Part shown: positions 22,178 to 30,246 of the stretch, piece by piece
How positions within the stretch are numbered: position 1 is the first letter of the stretch
Layout of the letters: each line of letters starts with the position of its first letter
From: Gemmatimonadaceae bacterium
GTDB lineage: Bacteria > Gemmatimonadota > Gemmatimonadetes > Gemmatimonadales > Gemmatimonadaceae
Length of the DNA stretch: 64,000 bases
Assembly: GCA_019752115.1 (NCBI GenBank)
Contig: JAIEMN010000018.1
Location: forward strand, 124,001-188,000
Reading direction: 5' to 3'
Translations under genes and position numbers: made by a program
The notes under the pieces: model-generated
Database searches by the model: none
Seen by the model: the letters and a program-made list of their open reading frames with translations, nothing else
What the model was told of the DNA's origin: nothing

Positions 22178-23500
22178 TCAGTGGCCTCCGACCTTGCGCT
22201 CATACTGCGCAAGATAGCGCACCACGGCATCGGCGATGGTGTCGGCGAGTGTGGCCTGCTGCGCCGGATCGGTCATGTAATCGGCTTCGGCCTTGTTCGT
22301 GCCAAAGCCGATCTCCACGAGCACCGCCGGCATGAAGGCGGTGACCAGCACGCGAAAGCCGGCCTGCTTGACGCCCCGATTCGGGCCCGGATGCACGGCC
22401 TTCATGCCGCCGTTGATGAGCGCGGCCAATTGTGACGACTCGCGCAGGTGTTCGTTCTGCGCCATGTCGCGGATGATGAACCCCAGCGGATCGTCTCGAG
22501 ACGCGTCGACCGTGGTCTCGAAGCGAATCGCTTCGTTTTCCATCGCCGCCACCCGACGCTCGTCTTCCGTCTTCGCCTCGGCGAGAAAATACGTCTCGAA
22601 GCCGCGTGCGCCGCCCGGATTGGTCCATCGCGGGTTGGCCGCATTGACGTGAATGGACACGAAGAGATCGGCGTGCGCCTGGTTCGCAATCTTCCCGCGA
22701 TCCGAGAGCGCGATGAGCGTGTCGGTGGTGCGCGTCATGACGACCGCGACGCCGCGCGCCTCGAGGGCGCGACGCAGTTCCTTGGACACGGCGAGCGTGA
22801 CGTTCTTTTCGTAGATCTTGCGCGGCGAGCCGATCGGGCCCGTCATGCCGTTGTCGGGGCCACCGTGCCCGGCATCCACCACCACGATGCGCTGGCCGCG
22901 GACGGTGGGCCGCGGGTCCGGGCGCGACTCGCTGCGGGGCGCAGCTGGTGCCGGCGTACTGGCCGGTCGCGTTGGCGCGCGCGGCGGTGTGCGCGACGCC
23001 ACGACGGGCGTGAAGCGTCGGACCTCCCGCTTCTCCTCGTCGAAGAGGACCCCGGCGCCCAGCCGTGGCAACAGATCGGAGGCGAGCGTCAGCGGCACAT
23101 ACCACTGCCCGCCCTGTCGAATGACTTCGGAGGTCAGCGCCACGGTGTCGTCGGCCATGACCGCGAGCGCCGATCCGGCTTCCACATCAATGCCCACCGT
23201 GCCGACCTCCAGCCGCAGGCGCCGCGGCAGGCGGGCATCGATGACCGCCTGCCCTCCCAGCGCCTCGACCAGCGCATCGGCGCGGACCGCGGTGCTGCCG
23301 TCGGGGTGACGAATGGCGGGCACGGTGCGCACGCGATCTCCCACGCGCACCGTGAGCGGGGCCGGCGAGCCCGCGATGTTGCCCGTGGTCGCCGTGGCTT
23401 GCGCGCCGACGGCCGACGCGGGCACGGTCGCGAGTGCGATCGCGAGCACGAGCCAGGCCATCAGGCCCAGCGCTTTCCCGCCGCGGCCGCCCACTGTCAC
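22178..23500 (-). CDS. N-acetylmuramoyl-L-alanine amidase (Amidase_3)
   Basis: This exported 440-residue enzyme cleaves the amide bond between MurNAc and the stem peptide. It has a signal peptide (residues 1-33), then a copper-amine-oxidase-like beta domain around 50-165. A Pro/Ala/Arg linker comes next, and the zinc catalytic domain starts near 203. Visible ligands are His212 (VVDAGHGGPDNG), Glu231 and His284 (SIHVNAA), with Glu396 in VLVEIGFGTN. The start is GTG 23500, overlapping the smpB stop as GTGA. AmiC-like daughter-cell separation or cell-wall turnover are the likely roles. Confidence 0.92.
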   Translation of the reverse strand: MTVGGRGGKALGLMAWLVLAIALATVPASAVGAQATATTGNIAGSPAPLTVRVGDRVRTVPAIRHPDGSTAVRADALVEALGGQAVIDARLPRRLRLEVGTVGIDVEAGSALAVMADDTVALTSEVIRQGGQWYVPLTLASDLLPRLGAGVLFDEEKREVRRFTPVVASRTPPRAPTRPASTPAPAAPRSESRPDPRPTVRGQRIVVVDAGHGGPDNGMTGPIGSPRKIYEKNVTLAVSKELRRALEARGVAVVMTRTTDTLIALSDRGKIANQAHADLFVSIHVNAANPRWTNPGGARGFETYFLAEAKTEDERRVAAMENEAIRFETTVDASRDDPLGFIIRDMAQNEHLRESSQLAALINGGMKAVHPGPNRGVKQAGFRVLVTAFMPAVLVEIGFGTNKAEADYMTDPAQQATLADTIADAVVRYLAQYERKVGGH

Positions 23501-23976
23501 CGCTTGCGCAGCACGCGCGCGATTTCGCGCTCGGCGTCGCGCTTCTTGAGGTCTTCGCGCTTGTCGTGCTGCTGCTTGCCGCGCACGAGCGCGAGGCGAA
23601 CCTTCACCTTCCCGCCCTTGAAGTAGAGATCGAGGGGCACCAGGGTGAGCCCCTGGCGTTCCACCGAACCGATCATGCGGCGGATCTCGCGCTTGTGCAG
23701 CAGGAGCTTCCGGGTGCGCGTGGGCTCGTGGTTGAACAGGTTGCCGTGCCCGTAGGCACCGATGTGCAGGTTGAGCACGAAGATCTCGCCATCCTTCACG
23801 ATCCCGAATGCGTCGGTCAGGTTGGCCCGACCGTCACGCAACGCCTTGACCTCGGTCCCGGTGAGCACAATGCCCGCTTCCCAGGTATCGAGGATTTCGT
23901 AGTCGTGGCGCGCGCGCTTGTTCCGCGCGATCAGTTCGGTGGACTCGTCGCTGTCCTTGGCGTTCGTCGCTGCCAT
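23497..23976 (-). CDS. smpB: SsrA-binding protein SmpB
   Basis: SmpB delivers tmRNA to stalled ribosomes. The 159-residue protein has ARHDYEILDTWEAGIVLTGTEVKALRDGRANL and the KLLLHKREI and VPLDLYFKGGKVKV segments of the OB-fold core, followed by a basic C-terminal tail (HDKREDLKKRDAEREIARVL). It begins this minus-strand run and is divergent from tRNA-Leu. The tmRNA gene itself was not seen in the window. Confidence 0.97.
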   Translation of the reverse strand: MAATNAKDSDESTELIARNKRARHDYEILDTWEAGIVLTGTEVKALRDGRANLTDAFGIVKDGEIFVLNLHIGAYGHGNLFNHEPTRTRKLLLHKREIRRMIGSVERQGLTLVPLDLYFKGGKVKVRLALVRGKQQHDKREDLKKRDAEREIARVLRKR

Positions 23977-24066
23977 ACGTGGGGTAACGTAATCGCACGG
24001 CTGCCCCGGAGTATGCGCACGGACCGGACGTGTGCATCACATTCACACCCAAGTGGCCCGCTGGCG

Positions 24067-24096
24067 TTGACTTCGGGGGCGCCCACGGTCTATTCT
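24067..24096 (+). promoter_or_regulatory. Promoter of tRNA-Leu
   Basis: TTGACT (24067-24072) and TATTCT (24091-24096) are separated by 18 bases. The -10 ends 35 bases before the mature tRNA 5' end. This is the best housekeeping-sigma match in the window. Confidence 0.65.
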
Positions 24097-24131
24097 TCCC
24101 GACCCTGCCGGGCGCTGCCTCGCAGGGACCC

Positions 24132-24215
24132 GCCGAAGTGGTGGAATTGGTAGACGCGCTGCGTTCAGGGCGCAGTGTCCGCAAGGACGTGCCGGTTCGA
24201 GTCCGGCCTTCGGCA
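24132..24215 (+). tRNA. tRNA-Leu (anticodon CAG)
   Basis: The acceptor GCCGAAG pairs with CTTCGGC (24208-24214), with A as the discriminator. The anticodon stem CTGCG/CGCAG holds the loop TTCAGGG, so the anticodon is CAG. A long variable arm (TGTCCGCAAGGACG) marks a class II tRNA. The T-arm is GCCGGTTCGAGTCCGGC. The 3' CCA is not encoded (the sequence continues CCT). Confidence 0.97.
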
Positions 24216-24223
24216 CCTGATAC

Positions 24224-24257
24224 AAAAAAGGGCACCGGGTTTCCGGTGCCCTTTTTT
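24224..24257. terminator. Bidirectional rho-independent terminator
   Basis: GGGCACCGG pairs with CCGGTGCCC across a GTTT-like loop (24230-24251). Six A precede and six T follow. It ends tRNA-Leu on the plus strand and the hypothetical gene at 24283 on the minus strand. Confidence 0.92.
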
Positions 24258-24282
24258 GTGTGTCCGGCAGTCCGTGCCGCGC

Positions 24283-24813
24283 TCAGCTGCGCAAGGCCGA
24301 CGGCCGGATGTCCTCGGGCAACGACGCGGCGCCGAACACGGCCCGGAGCGCTTCATTGAGCGCGGACCGATTCTCCAGCACGAACTGCGTGGCGGGCTCC
24401 AGCTGCGCGGCGGTCGGGGCCCCGATGCCGGCGCCCTCGAGGAGCACCCGGGCCAGCCGCACGGCCGGTGCCTCCGGGCTCCCGCGCAACGCGAGGGCTG
24501 CGGAATACGCCCGCCACCGTTCCGGCCACAAGCGGCCGACGTCCGGATCCCGCTTGGCCTCGGCCGCGAGCAAGGGCTGCAGCTGGTGACTGACATCGGC
24601 CGCCGTCTGGTCGTCGAGCGCGTCCCGCTCGGCGACGATCAGGCCGATCGCGAGCAGCGCGAACCGGAGCTCACGACGGGCGACCACCCCACCCGCGCCC
24701 GCCTCCAGGAGCCGCACGATTGCCTCATCCGGCTCCCGCAGCATGCGCCCCACATAGCTCTCGACCCGGCGGCGGCGCTCCCGCGCGGCCTGCCATTCGG
24801 TCCAGAGTCCCAT
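24283..24813 (-). CDS. Hypothetical alpha-helical protein
   Basis: The 176-residue product is rich in Ala, Leu, Arg and Glu and is predicted to be mostly helical. The helix FALLAIGLIVAE is not long enough to be a confident membrane span. I do not recognise the family. It starts ten bases after the Rrf2-family gene stop, so it is probably part of that transcript, and it ends at the strong bidirectional terminator. A plus-strand open frame covers the same region, but its composition (runs of Arg, His, Pro) looks like an antisense shadow. Confidence 0.7.
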   Translation of the reverse strand: MGLWTEWQAARERRRRVESYVGRMLREPDEAIVRLLEAGAGGVVARRELRFALLAIGLIVAERDALDDQTAADVSHQLQPLLAAEAKRDPDVGRLWPERWRAYSAALALRGSPEAPAVRLARVLLEGAGIGAPTAAQLEPATQFVLENRSALNEALRAVFGAASLPEDIRPSALRS

Positions 24814-24822
24814 CGACGGGGC

Positions 24823-25317
24823 TCAGCCCTGCAGGATGGGGAGTGCGCCAGGCACGTCCGCCGCCGCCTCGTAGGCAGGCAGGCCGACCCGATTCCGCAC
24901 CACTGACTCATCGGCCAGCAGGTCGCTCAGCTTCACCCCTTCGAGGACTTCATCGATCCGCTGCTGGAGCAGCATCCAGACAGGGCGGATGCTGCAGTTC
25001 TCGGCCTCGGCACAGCGGGAGCTGTCAACCGGGTGCGAGACGCAGTGGAGGTCGAAGGTGGTGAGCTCCGATGCCTGAATGACATCGCGCACCGAAATGG
25101 CCTCTGGGTCGCGGGCCAGCGAATAGCCACCGCGGGCGCCGCGGGTGCTGTTGACGATCCCGGCCCGACGCATCCGCAGGAGAATCTGCTCGACATAATC
25201 ACCGGGCAGCTTTTCCCGGGCGGCGACATCGCGCCCGGTCACCGGCCCGGTGCCCGCCCGCCGCGCCAGGTGCAGCGCGCAGATCAGTCCGTACTCCGCC
25301 CACGTCGTAATGCGCAT
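24823..25317 (-). CDS. Rrf2-family transcriptional regulator, probable Fe-S sensor
   Basis: The 164-residue protein has the Rrf2 winged-helix start MRITTWAEYGLICALHLAR, the recognition region YVEQILLRMRRAGIVNSTRGARGGYSLARDP, and a cysteine trio at 92, 102 and 108. That trio sits where IscR, NsrR and RirA bind an Fe-S cluster. The spacing (C-x9-C-x5-C) differs slightly from IscR (x5, x5). It could sense Fe-S status, NO or redox state. A promoter with an adjacent inverted repeat lies directly upstream, which suggests autoregulation. Neighbours (aspA, a hypothetical gene) do not identify the regulon. Confidence 0.88.
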   Translation of the reverse strand: MRITTWAEYGLICALHLARRAGTGPVTGRDVAAREKLPGDYVEQILLRMRRAGIVNSTRGARGGYSLARDPEAISVRDVIQASELTTFDLHCVSHPVDSSRCAEAENCSIRPVWMLLQQRIDEVLEGVKLSDLLADESVVRNRVGLPAYEAAADVPGALPILQG

Positions 25318-25323
25318 GTGTCG

Positions 25324-25374
25324 AGTCTACGCCCGGGGCATGGAGCTGACAAGAGTACTCGGACTTACCGTCCG
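25324..25374 (-). promoter_or_regulatory. Rrf2 gene promoter with operator-like dyad
   Basis: On the minus strand TTGTCA (25347-25352) and TAGACT (25324-25329) are separated by exactly 17 bases. The -10 ends six bases before the ATG at 25317, so the transcript would start at or near the start codon (leaderless). Just upstream of the -35, CGGAC-TTACC-GTCCG (25360-25374) is a perfect 5-base inverted repeat that could be the operator. Confidence 0.55.
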
Positions 25375-25407
25375 GTCGGGGGTCACCTGTTGCGCACCGG
25401 GTGACGA

Positions 25408-26832
25408 TCAGCCCGCCGCCGAGGCCGGATGATCACCGGACGGGACACCGATCTCGGTCATCTTGCGCAGGTCCAGCACCGCGTCCACCTGCTCGGGCGG
25501 GAGCACCCCCTCCCGGCGCACGAGGTCCCGAATGAGCACGCCCTCGCGCACCGAGCGCTTGGCGAGCTCCGCCGCGGCGGCGTACCCGATCTGGGGCATG
25601 AGGGCCGTCGCAAGCGCCGCCGAGCGCTCCACCCAGTACTCGCACATGGCCACGTTGGCCTCGATCCCCTGCAGACAGCGCTCCGCGAAGACCGTCAACG
25701 CATTCGTAAGGATCTGCATGGCAAAGAGCACGTTGTGCGCGATCACCGGCATCATGACGTTGAGCTCCAACTGCCCATGCTCGGCGGCCAGCGTCACCGT
25801 CGTATCGCACCCGATCACCTGAAAGCACACCTGATTGACCATCTCCGGGATCGACGGATTGATCTTGCCCGGCATGATGCTCGATCCCGGTTGCACGGCT
25901 GGCAGCACAATCTCATCGAGCCCCGTGCGCGGCCCTGAGGCCATGAGCCGCAGGTCGCTCGCGATCTTGGAGAGCTCGATGGCGGCCCCGCGGAGCGCGC
26001 CACTGAAGGCAGCCGCATCGCCCAGGCTCTGCATCAGCTGAATGCGATCCTCCCCTTCGCGCAACGCGGCCAGGCCGCTGATGCTCCGAAGATGCTGCAC
26101 CATACGGGCGGGATACGACGGTTCCACCGTGACACCGGTGCCCACCGCCGAGCCACCGATGCCGAGATCCCGCAGATAATCGGCGGCCTCGTCGAGGCGA
26201 CGCGACGCGCGGGACACCGACCGCGCGTACGCCGCAAACTCCTGCCCGAGTCGAATGGGCATGGCATCCTGCAGATGAGTGCGCCCCGCCTTCACGATAT
26301 CGTCGAAGGCCTGCGCACGACCGGTGAGCGCGACCTCGACGGCGTGCAGTGCCGCCCGCAGCGCCGGCCATTGACGCAGCACCGCCAGTCGAATGGCGGT
26401 GGGGATCGTGTCATTCGTGCTCTGCGCCATGTTCACATGATCATTGGGGTGCACGGGCGCGTAGCTGCCGCGTGGATGCCCCAGCAACTCATTGGCACGG
26501 TTCGCCAACACCTCGTTCACATTCATGTTGTGCGAGGTCCCCGCGCCGGCCTGATACGGATCCACCACGAACTGCTCGCGATGCTGACCGCGGAGCACTT
26601 CGTCGGCCGCCGCCACGATGGCATCGGCGCGCTCGGCGTCCAGTCGCCCCGTCTCCCGGTGTGTCAGGGCGGCCGCCTTCTTGATCCAGACCTGGGCCAC
26701 CACAAACGGTTCGAGCGGACGCAGGCCGCTGATCGGGAAGTTCTGAAGGGCGCGTTCCGTCTGGACGCCATACAGCGCCTCACGCGGCACGTTGATCGCG
26801 CCCAGGGGATCGCGCTCGGAACGCGTCTCCAT
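25408..26832 (-). CDS. aspA: Aspartate ammonia-lyase
   Basis: Aspartase interconverts aspartate with fumarate and ammonia. The 474-residue protein begins METRSERDPLGAINVPREALYGVQT and has GTSHNMNVNEV near residue 98 and the SS-loop signature GSSIMPGKINPSIPE. The IPE ending and the following MVNQVCFQVIG and GQLELNVMMPVIA fit aspartase better than class II fumarase. The start is ATG 26832, preceded by GGAGG four bases upstream; the much longer open frame upstream is an artefact over the lipoprotein gene. Fumarase activity cannot be excluded. Confidence 0.9.
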   Translation of the reverse strand: METRSERDPLGAINVPREALYGVQTERALQNFPISGLRPLEPFVVAQVWIKKAAALTHRETGRLDAERADAIVAAADEVLRGQHREQFVVDPYQAGAGTSHNMNVNEVLANRANELLGHPRGSYAPVHPNDHVNMAQSTNDTIPTAIRLAVLRQWPALRAALHAVEVALTGRAQAFDDIVKAGRTHLQDAMPIRLGQEFAAYARSVSRASRRLDEAADYLRDLGIGGSAVGTGVTVEPSYPARMVQHLRSISGLAALREGEDRIQLMQSLGDAAAFSGALRGAAIELSKIASDLRLMASGPRTGLDEIVLPAVQPGSSIMPGKINPSIPEMVNQVCFQVIGCDTTVTLAAEHGQLELNVMMPVIAHNVLFAMQILTNALTVFAERCLQGIEANVAMCEYWVERSAALATALMPQIGYAAAAELAKRSVREGVLIRDLVRREGVLPPEQVDAVLDLRKMTEIGVPSGDHPASAAG

Positions 26833-26865
26833 GCGACCTCCAGCATTGGGGTAGGACCAAACACG

Positions 26866-26891
26866 CGCGGCGCCCGACACCGGGCGCCGCG
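26866..26891 (-). terminator. Hairpin after the lipoprotein gene
   Basis: CGCGGCGCCCG (26866-26876) pairs over 11 bases with CGGGCGCCGCG (26881-26891) around ACAC. On the minus strand it lies after the lipoprotein stop and before aspA, and is followed by CGTGTTTGG. Confidence 0.65.
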
Positions 26892-26912
26892 TCACCGCTC
26901 CGTCACCGCCGC

Positions 26913-27710
26913 TCAGGGAAACGTGACGACGGTATCGATGGTACTGGTCAGATGCAGCAGGGTGTTGGCGTCGATCACCCGCTCGTTCGTCCGCCAGCGC
27001 AGCAGGCGCATGGAGCGCAGCGCACTTGGGCTCGCGAGGAAGCCGGTGAGATAGCTGGCGGGGATGGTGACGTTGCCGTCGTCCTGCAGCACACAGTACA
27101 CCTGCTCGTTGGGCGCGGAGACGGACCCGCTCGTGGCGTAGCGGAGCTGCAGCTGAATGGAGGAGACGCCATCGCCGGTGCCGTTCCACCGCACCACCCA
27201 ATCGGCGTTGGCGGCCGGCAACGTGAGCGGCCCGGGCACGATCGGTTCCGCCAGCTTGAGCGTGAGCGTACTCAGCGGGAACACCGCGCCACCATCCGGC
27301 ACGCTGATCGTGACGCTCTCGCCGCTCGAGTAGGTGACCTGATTGGCGCCGCTCTCGTAGCGCAGCGTCGTGCTGTTGTACGGCATCGGCACGCTGCGCG
27401 CGCCGATACTCAGGGCAAGCCCGGAGCCGACGCTGTTCATGCCCGTGGTCGCCGACGTGGTCGTGTCGATCCGGCTGATGATGCACTGATCGAACTGATT
27501 GTTCGAACTGTTCGGGACGCTGACGTTCACGCCCTTGAAGAAGATCATGGTGGCCAGGCCGACCGCCGCGGTCGTGCCGTTGTTGCGGGCCTGCACATTC
27601 AAGGCCCCGTAGCGATTCGGCTGCGCCTCGGAACCGGACAGATTGCTGCAGGCGGCGAGCACCACACCACTACTCAGCAGCAGGACGAGCGACGACAGGC
27701 GAGCACGCAT
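26913..27710 (-). CDS. Lipoprotein of unknown function
   Basis: The 265-residue product starts MRARLSSLVLLLSSGVVLAAC, a lipoprotein signal with lipobox LAAC. The mature part is Ser/Thr/Asn-rich and beta-like, with segments such as SVTISVPDGGAVFPLSTLTLKL, and contains two further Cys (CIIS, YCVLQ). I do not recognise the family. The start is ATG 27710; an upstream extension would be Pro/Arg-rich and would destroy the signal. No ribosome-binding site is evident. It is flanked by a hydrolase gene upstream and a hairpin downstream. Confidence 0.8.
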   Translation of the reverse strand: MRARLSSLVLLLSSGVVLAACSNLSGSEAQPNRYGALNVQARNNGTTAAVGLATMIFFKGVNVSVPNSSNNQFDQCIISRIDTTTSATTGMNSVGSGLALSIGARSVPMPYNSTTLRYESGANQVTYSSGESVTISVPDGGAVFPLSTLTLKLAEPIVPGPLTLPAANADWVVRWNGTGDGVSSIQLQLRYATSGSVSAPNEQVYCVLQDDGNVTIPASYLTGFLASPSALRSMRLLRWRTNERVIDANTLLHLTSTIDTVVTFP

Positions 27711-27762
27711 GAGGGACACCGGAACGGGGAAGGCGGAGCGCAACGGAGGGATCGGATGCCGG

Positions 27763-28410
27763 TCAGGCCCCGATGGGACGCGCGGCCCCGCGGAGGAACG
27801 GATTGGTGGCGAGTTCACGGCCGATCGTGGTAGTAACACCGTGCCCGGGCAATACCCGAGTTCCCTCCTCGAGGGTCGCCAGACGCATCAGCGACCGCTG
27901 CATCGCGGACGGATCGCAGAGCGGCAGATCGGTGCGTCCGATCGACCCCGCAAAGAGCACGTCGCCGGAAATGCAGAGCCCGTGCCCAATGAACGCCACG
28001 TGCCCCGGTGCGTGGCCAGGCACGTGCCAGACGTCAAAGCGGTAGGCGCCAAGCGCCACCGTCCCGCCTTCGGCGAGCGCGTCGGTGGAGGTGGGGGGAT
28101 TCTCGACGGTGAGGCCCCAGCGGGCGCCCGTCTCACTGGCCCGCCCGTAGAAGACCTGATCGTCGGGATGCACGAAGATGGGGACCGGCAGCCGGCGTAC
28201 GACGCCCGCCACGCCGCCCACGTGATCGAAGTGCGCGTGGGTGAGCCAGATGGCCGTGAGCGTCGCGCCCTCCGCCTCCACGGCAGCGACGAGGCGCTCG
28301 GCTTCATCGCCGGGATCCACCAACACGGCGGCCTTCGTCTCGGGGTCCACGAGGAGATAGCAGTTCTCCTCGAGCGGACCGACCGTGAGCTGGTGAATGC
28401 GCAGGGCCAT
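27763..28410 (-). CDS. Metallo-beta-lactamase-fold hydrolase (glyoxalase II/YcbL-like)
   Basis: The 215-residue protein has the metal motif THAHFDHVGG (His58, His60, Asp62, His63), HVPGHAPGHVAF, SGDVLFAGSIGRTDL and a final PGHG. It is the compact class resembling E. coli YcbL and persulfide-dioxygenase-like glyoxalase II enzymes. The substrate is likely a thioester such as S-lactoylglutathione or another thiol adduct. It begins eight bases after the trxB stop, which suggests a thiol-related context. The start is ATG 28410. Confidence 0.85.
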   Translation of the reverse strand: MALRIHQLTVGPLEENCYLLVDPETKAAVLVDPGDEAERLVAAVEAEGATLTAIWLTHAHFDHVGGVAGVVRRLPVPIFVHPDDQVFYGRASETGARWGLTVENPPTSTDALAEGGTVALGAYRFDVWHVPGHAPGHVAFIGHGLCISGDVLFAGSIGRTDLPLCDPSAMQRSLMRLATLEEGTRVLPGHGVTTTIGRELATNPFLRGAARPIGA

Positions 28411-28418
28411 GGCGGCGC

Positions 28419-29453
28419 TCAGTGGGCGTCGGGTTGGGACACGCTGCTTTCCCCGGTCTCGAGAACCGGCGATTCCCCGATCCCGTGATGCGCCAGCCAC
28501 CGCTCGGCTTCGAGCGCGGCCATGCACCCCGTGCCGGCCGACGTGATCGCCTGGCGATAGTAGTCATCGATCACGTCCCCAGCGGCGAAGACCCCATCGA
28601 TGTTCGTCGCCGTGCGCCACGGCGCGACGGTGATGTAACCGTGCGCGGTCGTGGTGATCTGACCACCCAGGAACGCGGTGTTCGGCGTGTGACCGATCGC
28701 CACGAAGAGCCCGCCGACCTCGAGTTCGGATTCCGTGCCGGCCACGGTATCGCGCAGGCGCACCCCGGTGATGAACTCCTGCCCGAGGACCTCGACTACT
28801 TCGGCGTTCCAGATCACCCGCACCTTGGGATGTGTCAGCACGCGGTTGGCCATGACCTTGGACGCCCGGAACGCGTCGCGCCGGTGAATCACCACCACTT
28901 CGCTCGCGAACTTCGTGAGATACATGGCTTCTTCCATGGCCGTGTCACCGCCGCCAACCACCGCCAGGCGCTTGTTGCGATAGAAGGGCATGGCGCCGTC
29001 GCACACCGCACACGCGGACACGCCACCGCCCTGCTGCGCCAGACGGATCTCACTCTCGAGCCCGATCCACTTCGCCGCCGCTCCGGTGGCGATGATGACG
29101 GTGTGGGCCGTGAACTCGCCCGACCAGTCGGTCTTCACCCGGAAAGGCCGCTGCGAGAAATCCACCGACGCGACCATGTCGGAGACCACGCGCGTCCCAT
29201 GGTGAACCGCCTGCGCCTTGATGCGCTCCATGAGCTCCGGACCGCTGATGGCCTCGGGGAACCCCGGAAAGTTCTCGATATCGGTCGTGAGCATCAGCTG
29301 CCCGCCCGGCAACTGCGTGCCGATGGGGACGCCCTCGATCACGAGCGGCTTGAGATTCGCGCGAGCCGCATAGATGCCGGCGGTCCAGGCAGCGGGGCCG
29401 GAACCGATGATGACGACGTTTTCGGCACTCTGTTCGGCGCTCGAGGCAGACAT
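28419..29453 (-). CDS. trxB: Thioredoxin reductase
   Basis: This FAD/NADPH pyridine-nucleotide disulfide oxidoreductase reduces thioredoxin. The 344-residue protein has the FAD motif [20 protein letters not shown] (13-32), the redox disulfide CAVC (Cys148, Cys151), the NADPH motif [12 protein letters not shown] and the C-terminal GVFAAGDV. Start ATG 29453 gives family length plus a short N-terminal Ser/Glu-rich stretch. No ribosome-binding site is apparent. It precedes the MBL hydrolase with an eight-base gap. Confidence 0.96.
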   Translation of the reverse strand: MSASSAEQSAENVVIIGSGPAAWTAGIYAARANLKPLVIEGVPIGTQLPGGQLMLTTDIENFPGFPEAISGPELMERIKAQAVHHGTRVVSDMVASVDFSQRPFRVKTDWSGEFTAHTVIIATGAAAKWIGLESEIRLAQQGGGVSACAVCDGAMPFYRNKRLAVVGGGDTAMEEAMYLTKFASEVVVIHRRDAFRASKVMANRVLTHPKVRVIWNAEVVEVLGQEFITGVRLRDTVAGTESELEVGGLFVAIGHTPNTAFLGGQITTTAHGYITVAPWRTATNIDGVFAAGDVIDDYYRQAITSAGTGCMAALEAERWLAHHGIGESPVLETGESSVSQPDAH

Positions 29454-29472
29454 GGGGAGATCGGAGAAAAGG

Positions 29473-30246
29473 TCAGTCAACGGCCAGCACACCGAGTGCG
29501 CCGTGGCAATGCGATACCGTACCCACGAGCACCCGCAGCGGGCTGGACGCGCCCCACTCCGCCAGTTGCTCATCGGCCACCGCGATCGTGGCCGCGTCGA
29601 TCATGCCGACGCCGAACGTGCGGTGCTCACAGTGAAAGATAAGCGAACGGTCGAGGGTCGGATCGGCCGCGGCGAACTGGCGCATCGCCACGGGCATGGA
29701 CCAGTCGCGCGGTCCGCGGGTGGCCGGGCACTTGGCCGGCTCGATGCAGTTCACCGGACAGGTCCAGGTGGCGAAGCTGACGTAGTGCCGGGCGTCGGGT
29801 GCCGCCCGTTCCCACGGCGTCGTCGGCGGCGACACGAGGGGCGCCACCTGGATCGATCGCTGCGGCCAGCGCGCCCGGGCTCGGGTCGTGAGCCAGTCGA
29901 AGCACAGATGGGGCATGAGCGGCGAGGGGACCATGGCATCGTCGCGCAGCACCGCCGCCCCCTGCGCCAGCCACGCCGCGAGATAGCCGTCCCAGGTGGC
30001 CACCTCGAGGTGTACGGGGGCGCCGGCGTACGCGCCCGCCGCGAGCGCCTGCGCGACCCGACAGGCGGGATCGCGATCCACCACCACGATCTCGCGCGCG
30101 GTCAGGGCGCCGCGGGTGATGGCGCGCGTCAGCTGCTGGGCGTACCAGCTGCCATAGCAACCGCCGCCGATGATCACGATGCGCCCGAAATGCAGATCGT
30201 CACGCGTCCGGGCCGCCGACGCGTCGCGCGCGCCGGGTGCGCTCAC
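29473..30246 (-). CDS. Rossmann-like protein with Cys/His motifs, unknown function
   Basis: The 257-residue product begins with a dinucleotide-binding-like motif, [19 protein letters not shown] (21-39), followed by an acidic strand end (VVVDRD). Around residue 163 lies [12 protein letters not shown] (Cys163, Cys167, Cys173), reminiscent of Fe-S or zinc ligation. Further Cys/His clusters occur at FHCEH (206-208) and SHCHG (246-248). I do not recognise the family. The gene overlaps the SDR gene by four bases (ATGA) and ends 19 bases before trxB. A redox or metal role is inferred from the residues and neighbours only. Confidence 0.8.
   Translation of the reverse strand: MSAPGARDASAARTRDDLHFGRIVIIGGGCYGSWYAQQLTRAITRGALTAREIVVVDRDPACRVAQALAAGAYAGAPVHLEVATWDGYLAAWLAQGAAVLRDDAMVPSPLMPHLCFDWLTTRARARWPQRSIQVAPLVSPPTTPWERAAPDARHYVSFATWTCPVNCIEPAKCPATRGPRDWSMPVAMRQFAAADPTLDRSLIFHCEHRTFGVGMIDAATIAVADEQLAEWGASSPLRVLVGTVSHCHGALGVLAVD

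Noticed and set aside
24175-24906. Plus-strand frame overlapping tRNA-Leu and the 24283-24813 gene
   Set aside because: It begins inside a tRNA and crosses a terminator; the minus-strand frame has more protein-like composition.
25408-27486. Start of aspA at 27486 (692 codons)
   Set aside because: The extra N-terminus is His/Arg-rich and lies over the lipoprotein gene; a strong SD and the aspartase N-terminus point to 26832.
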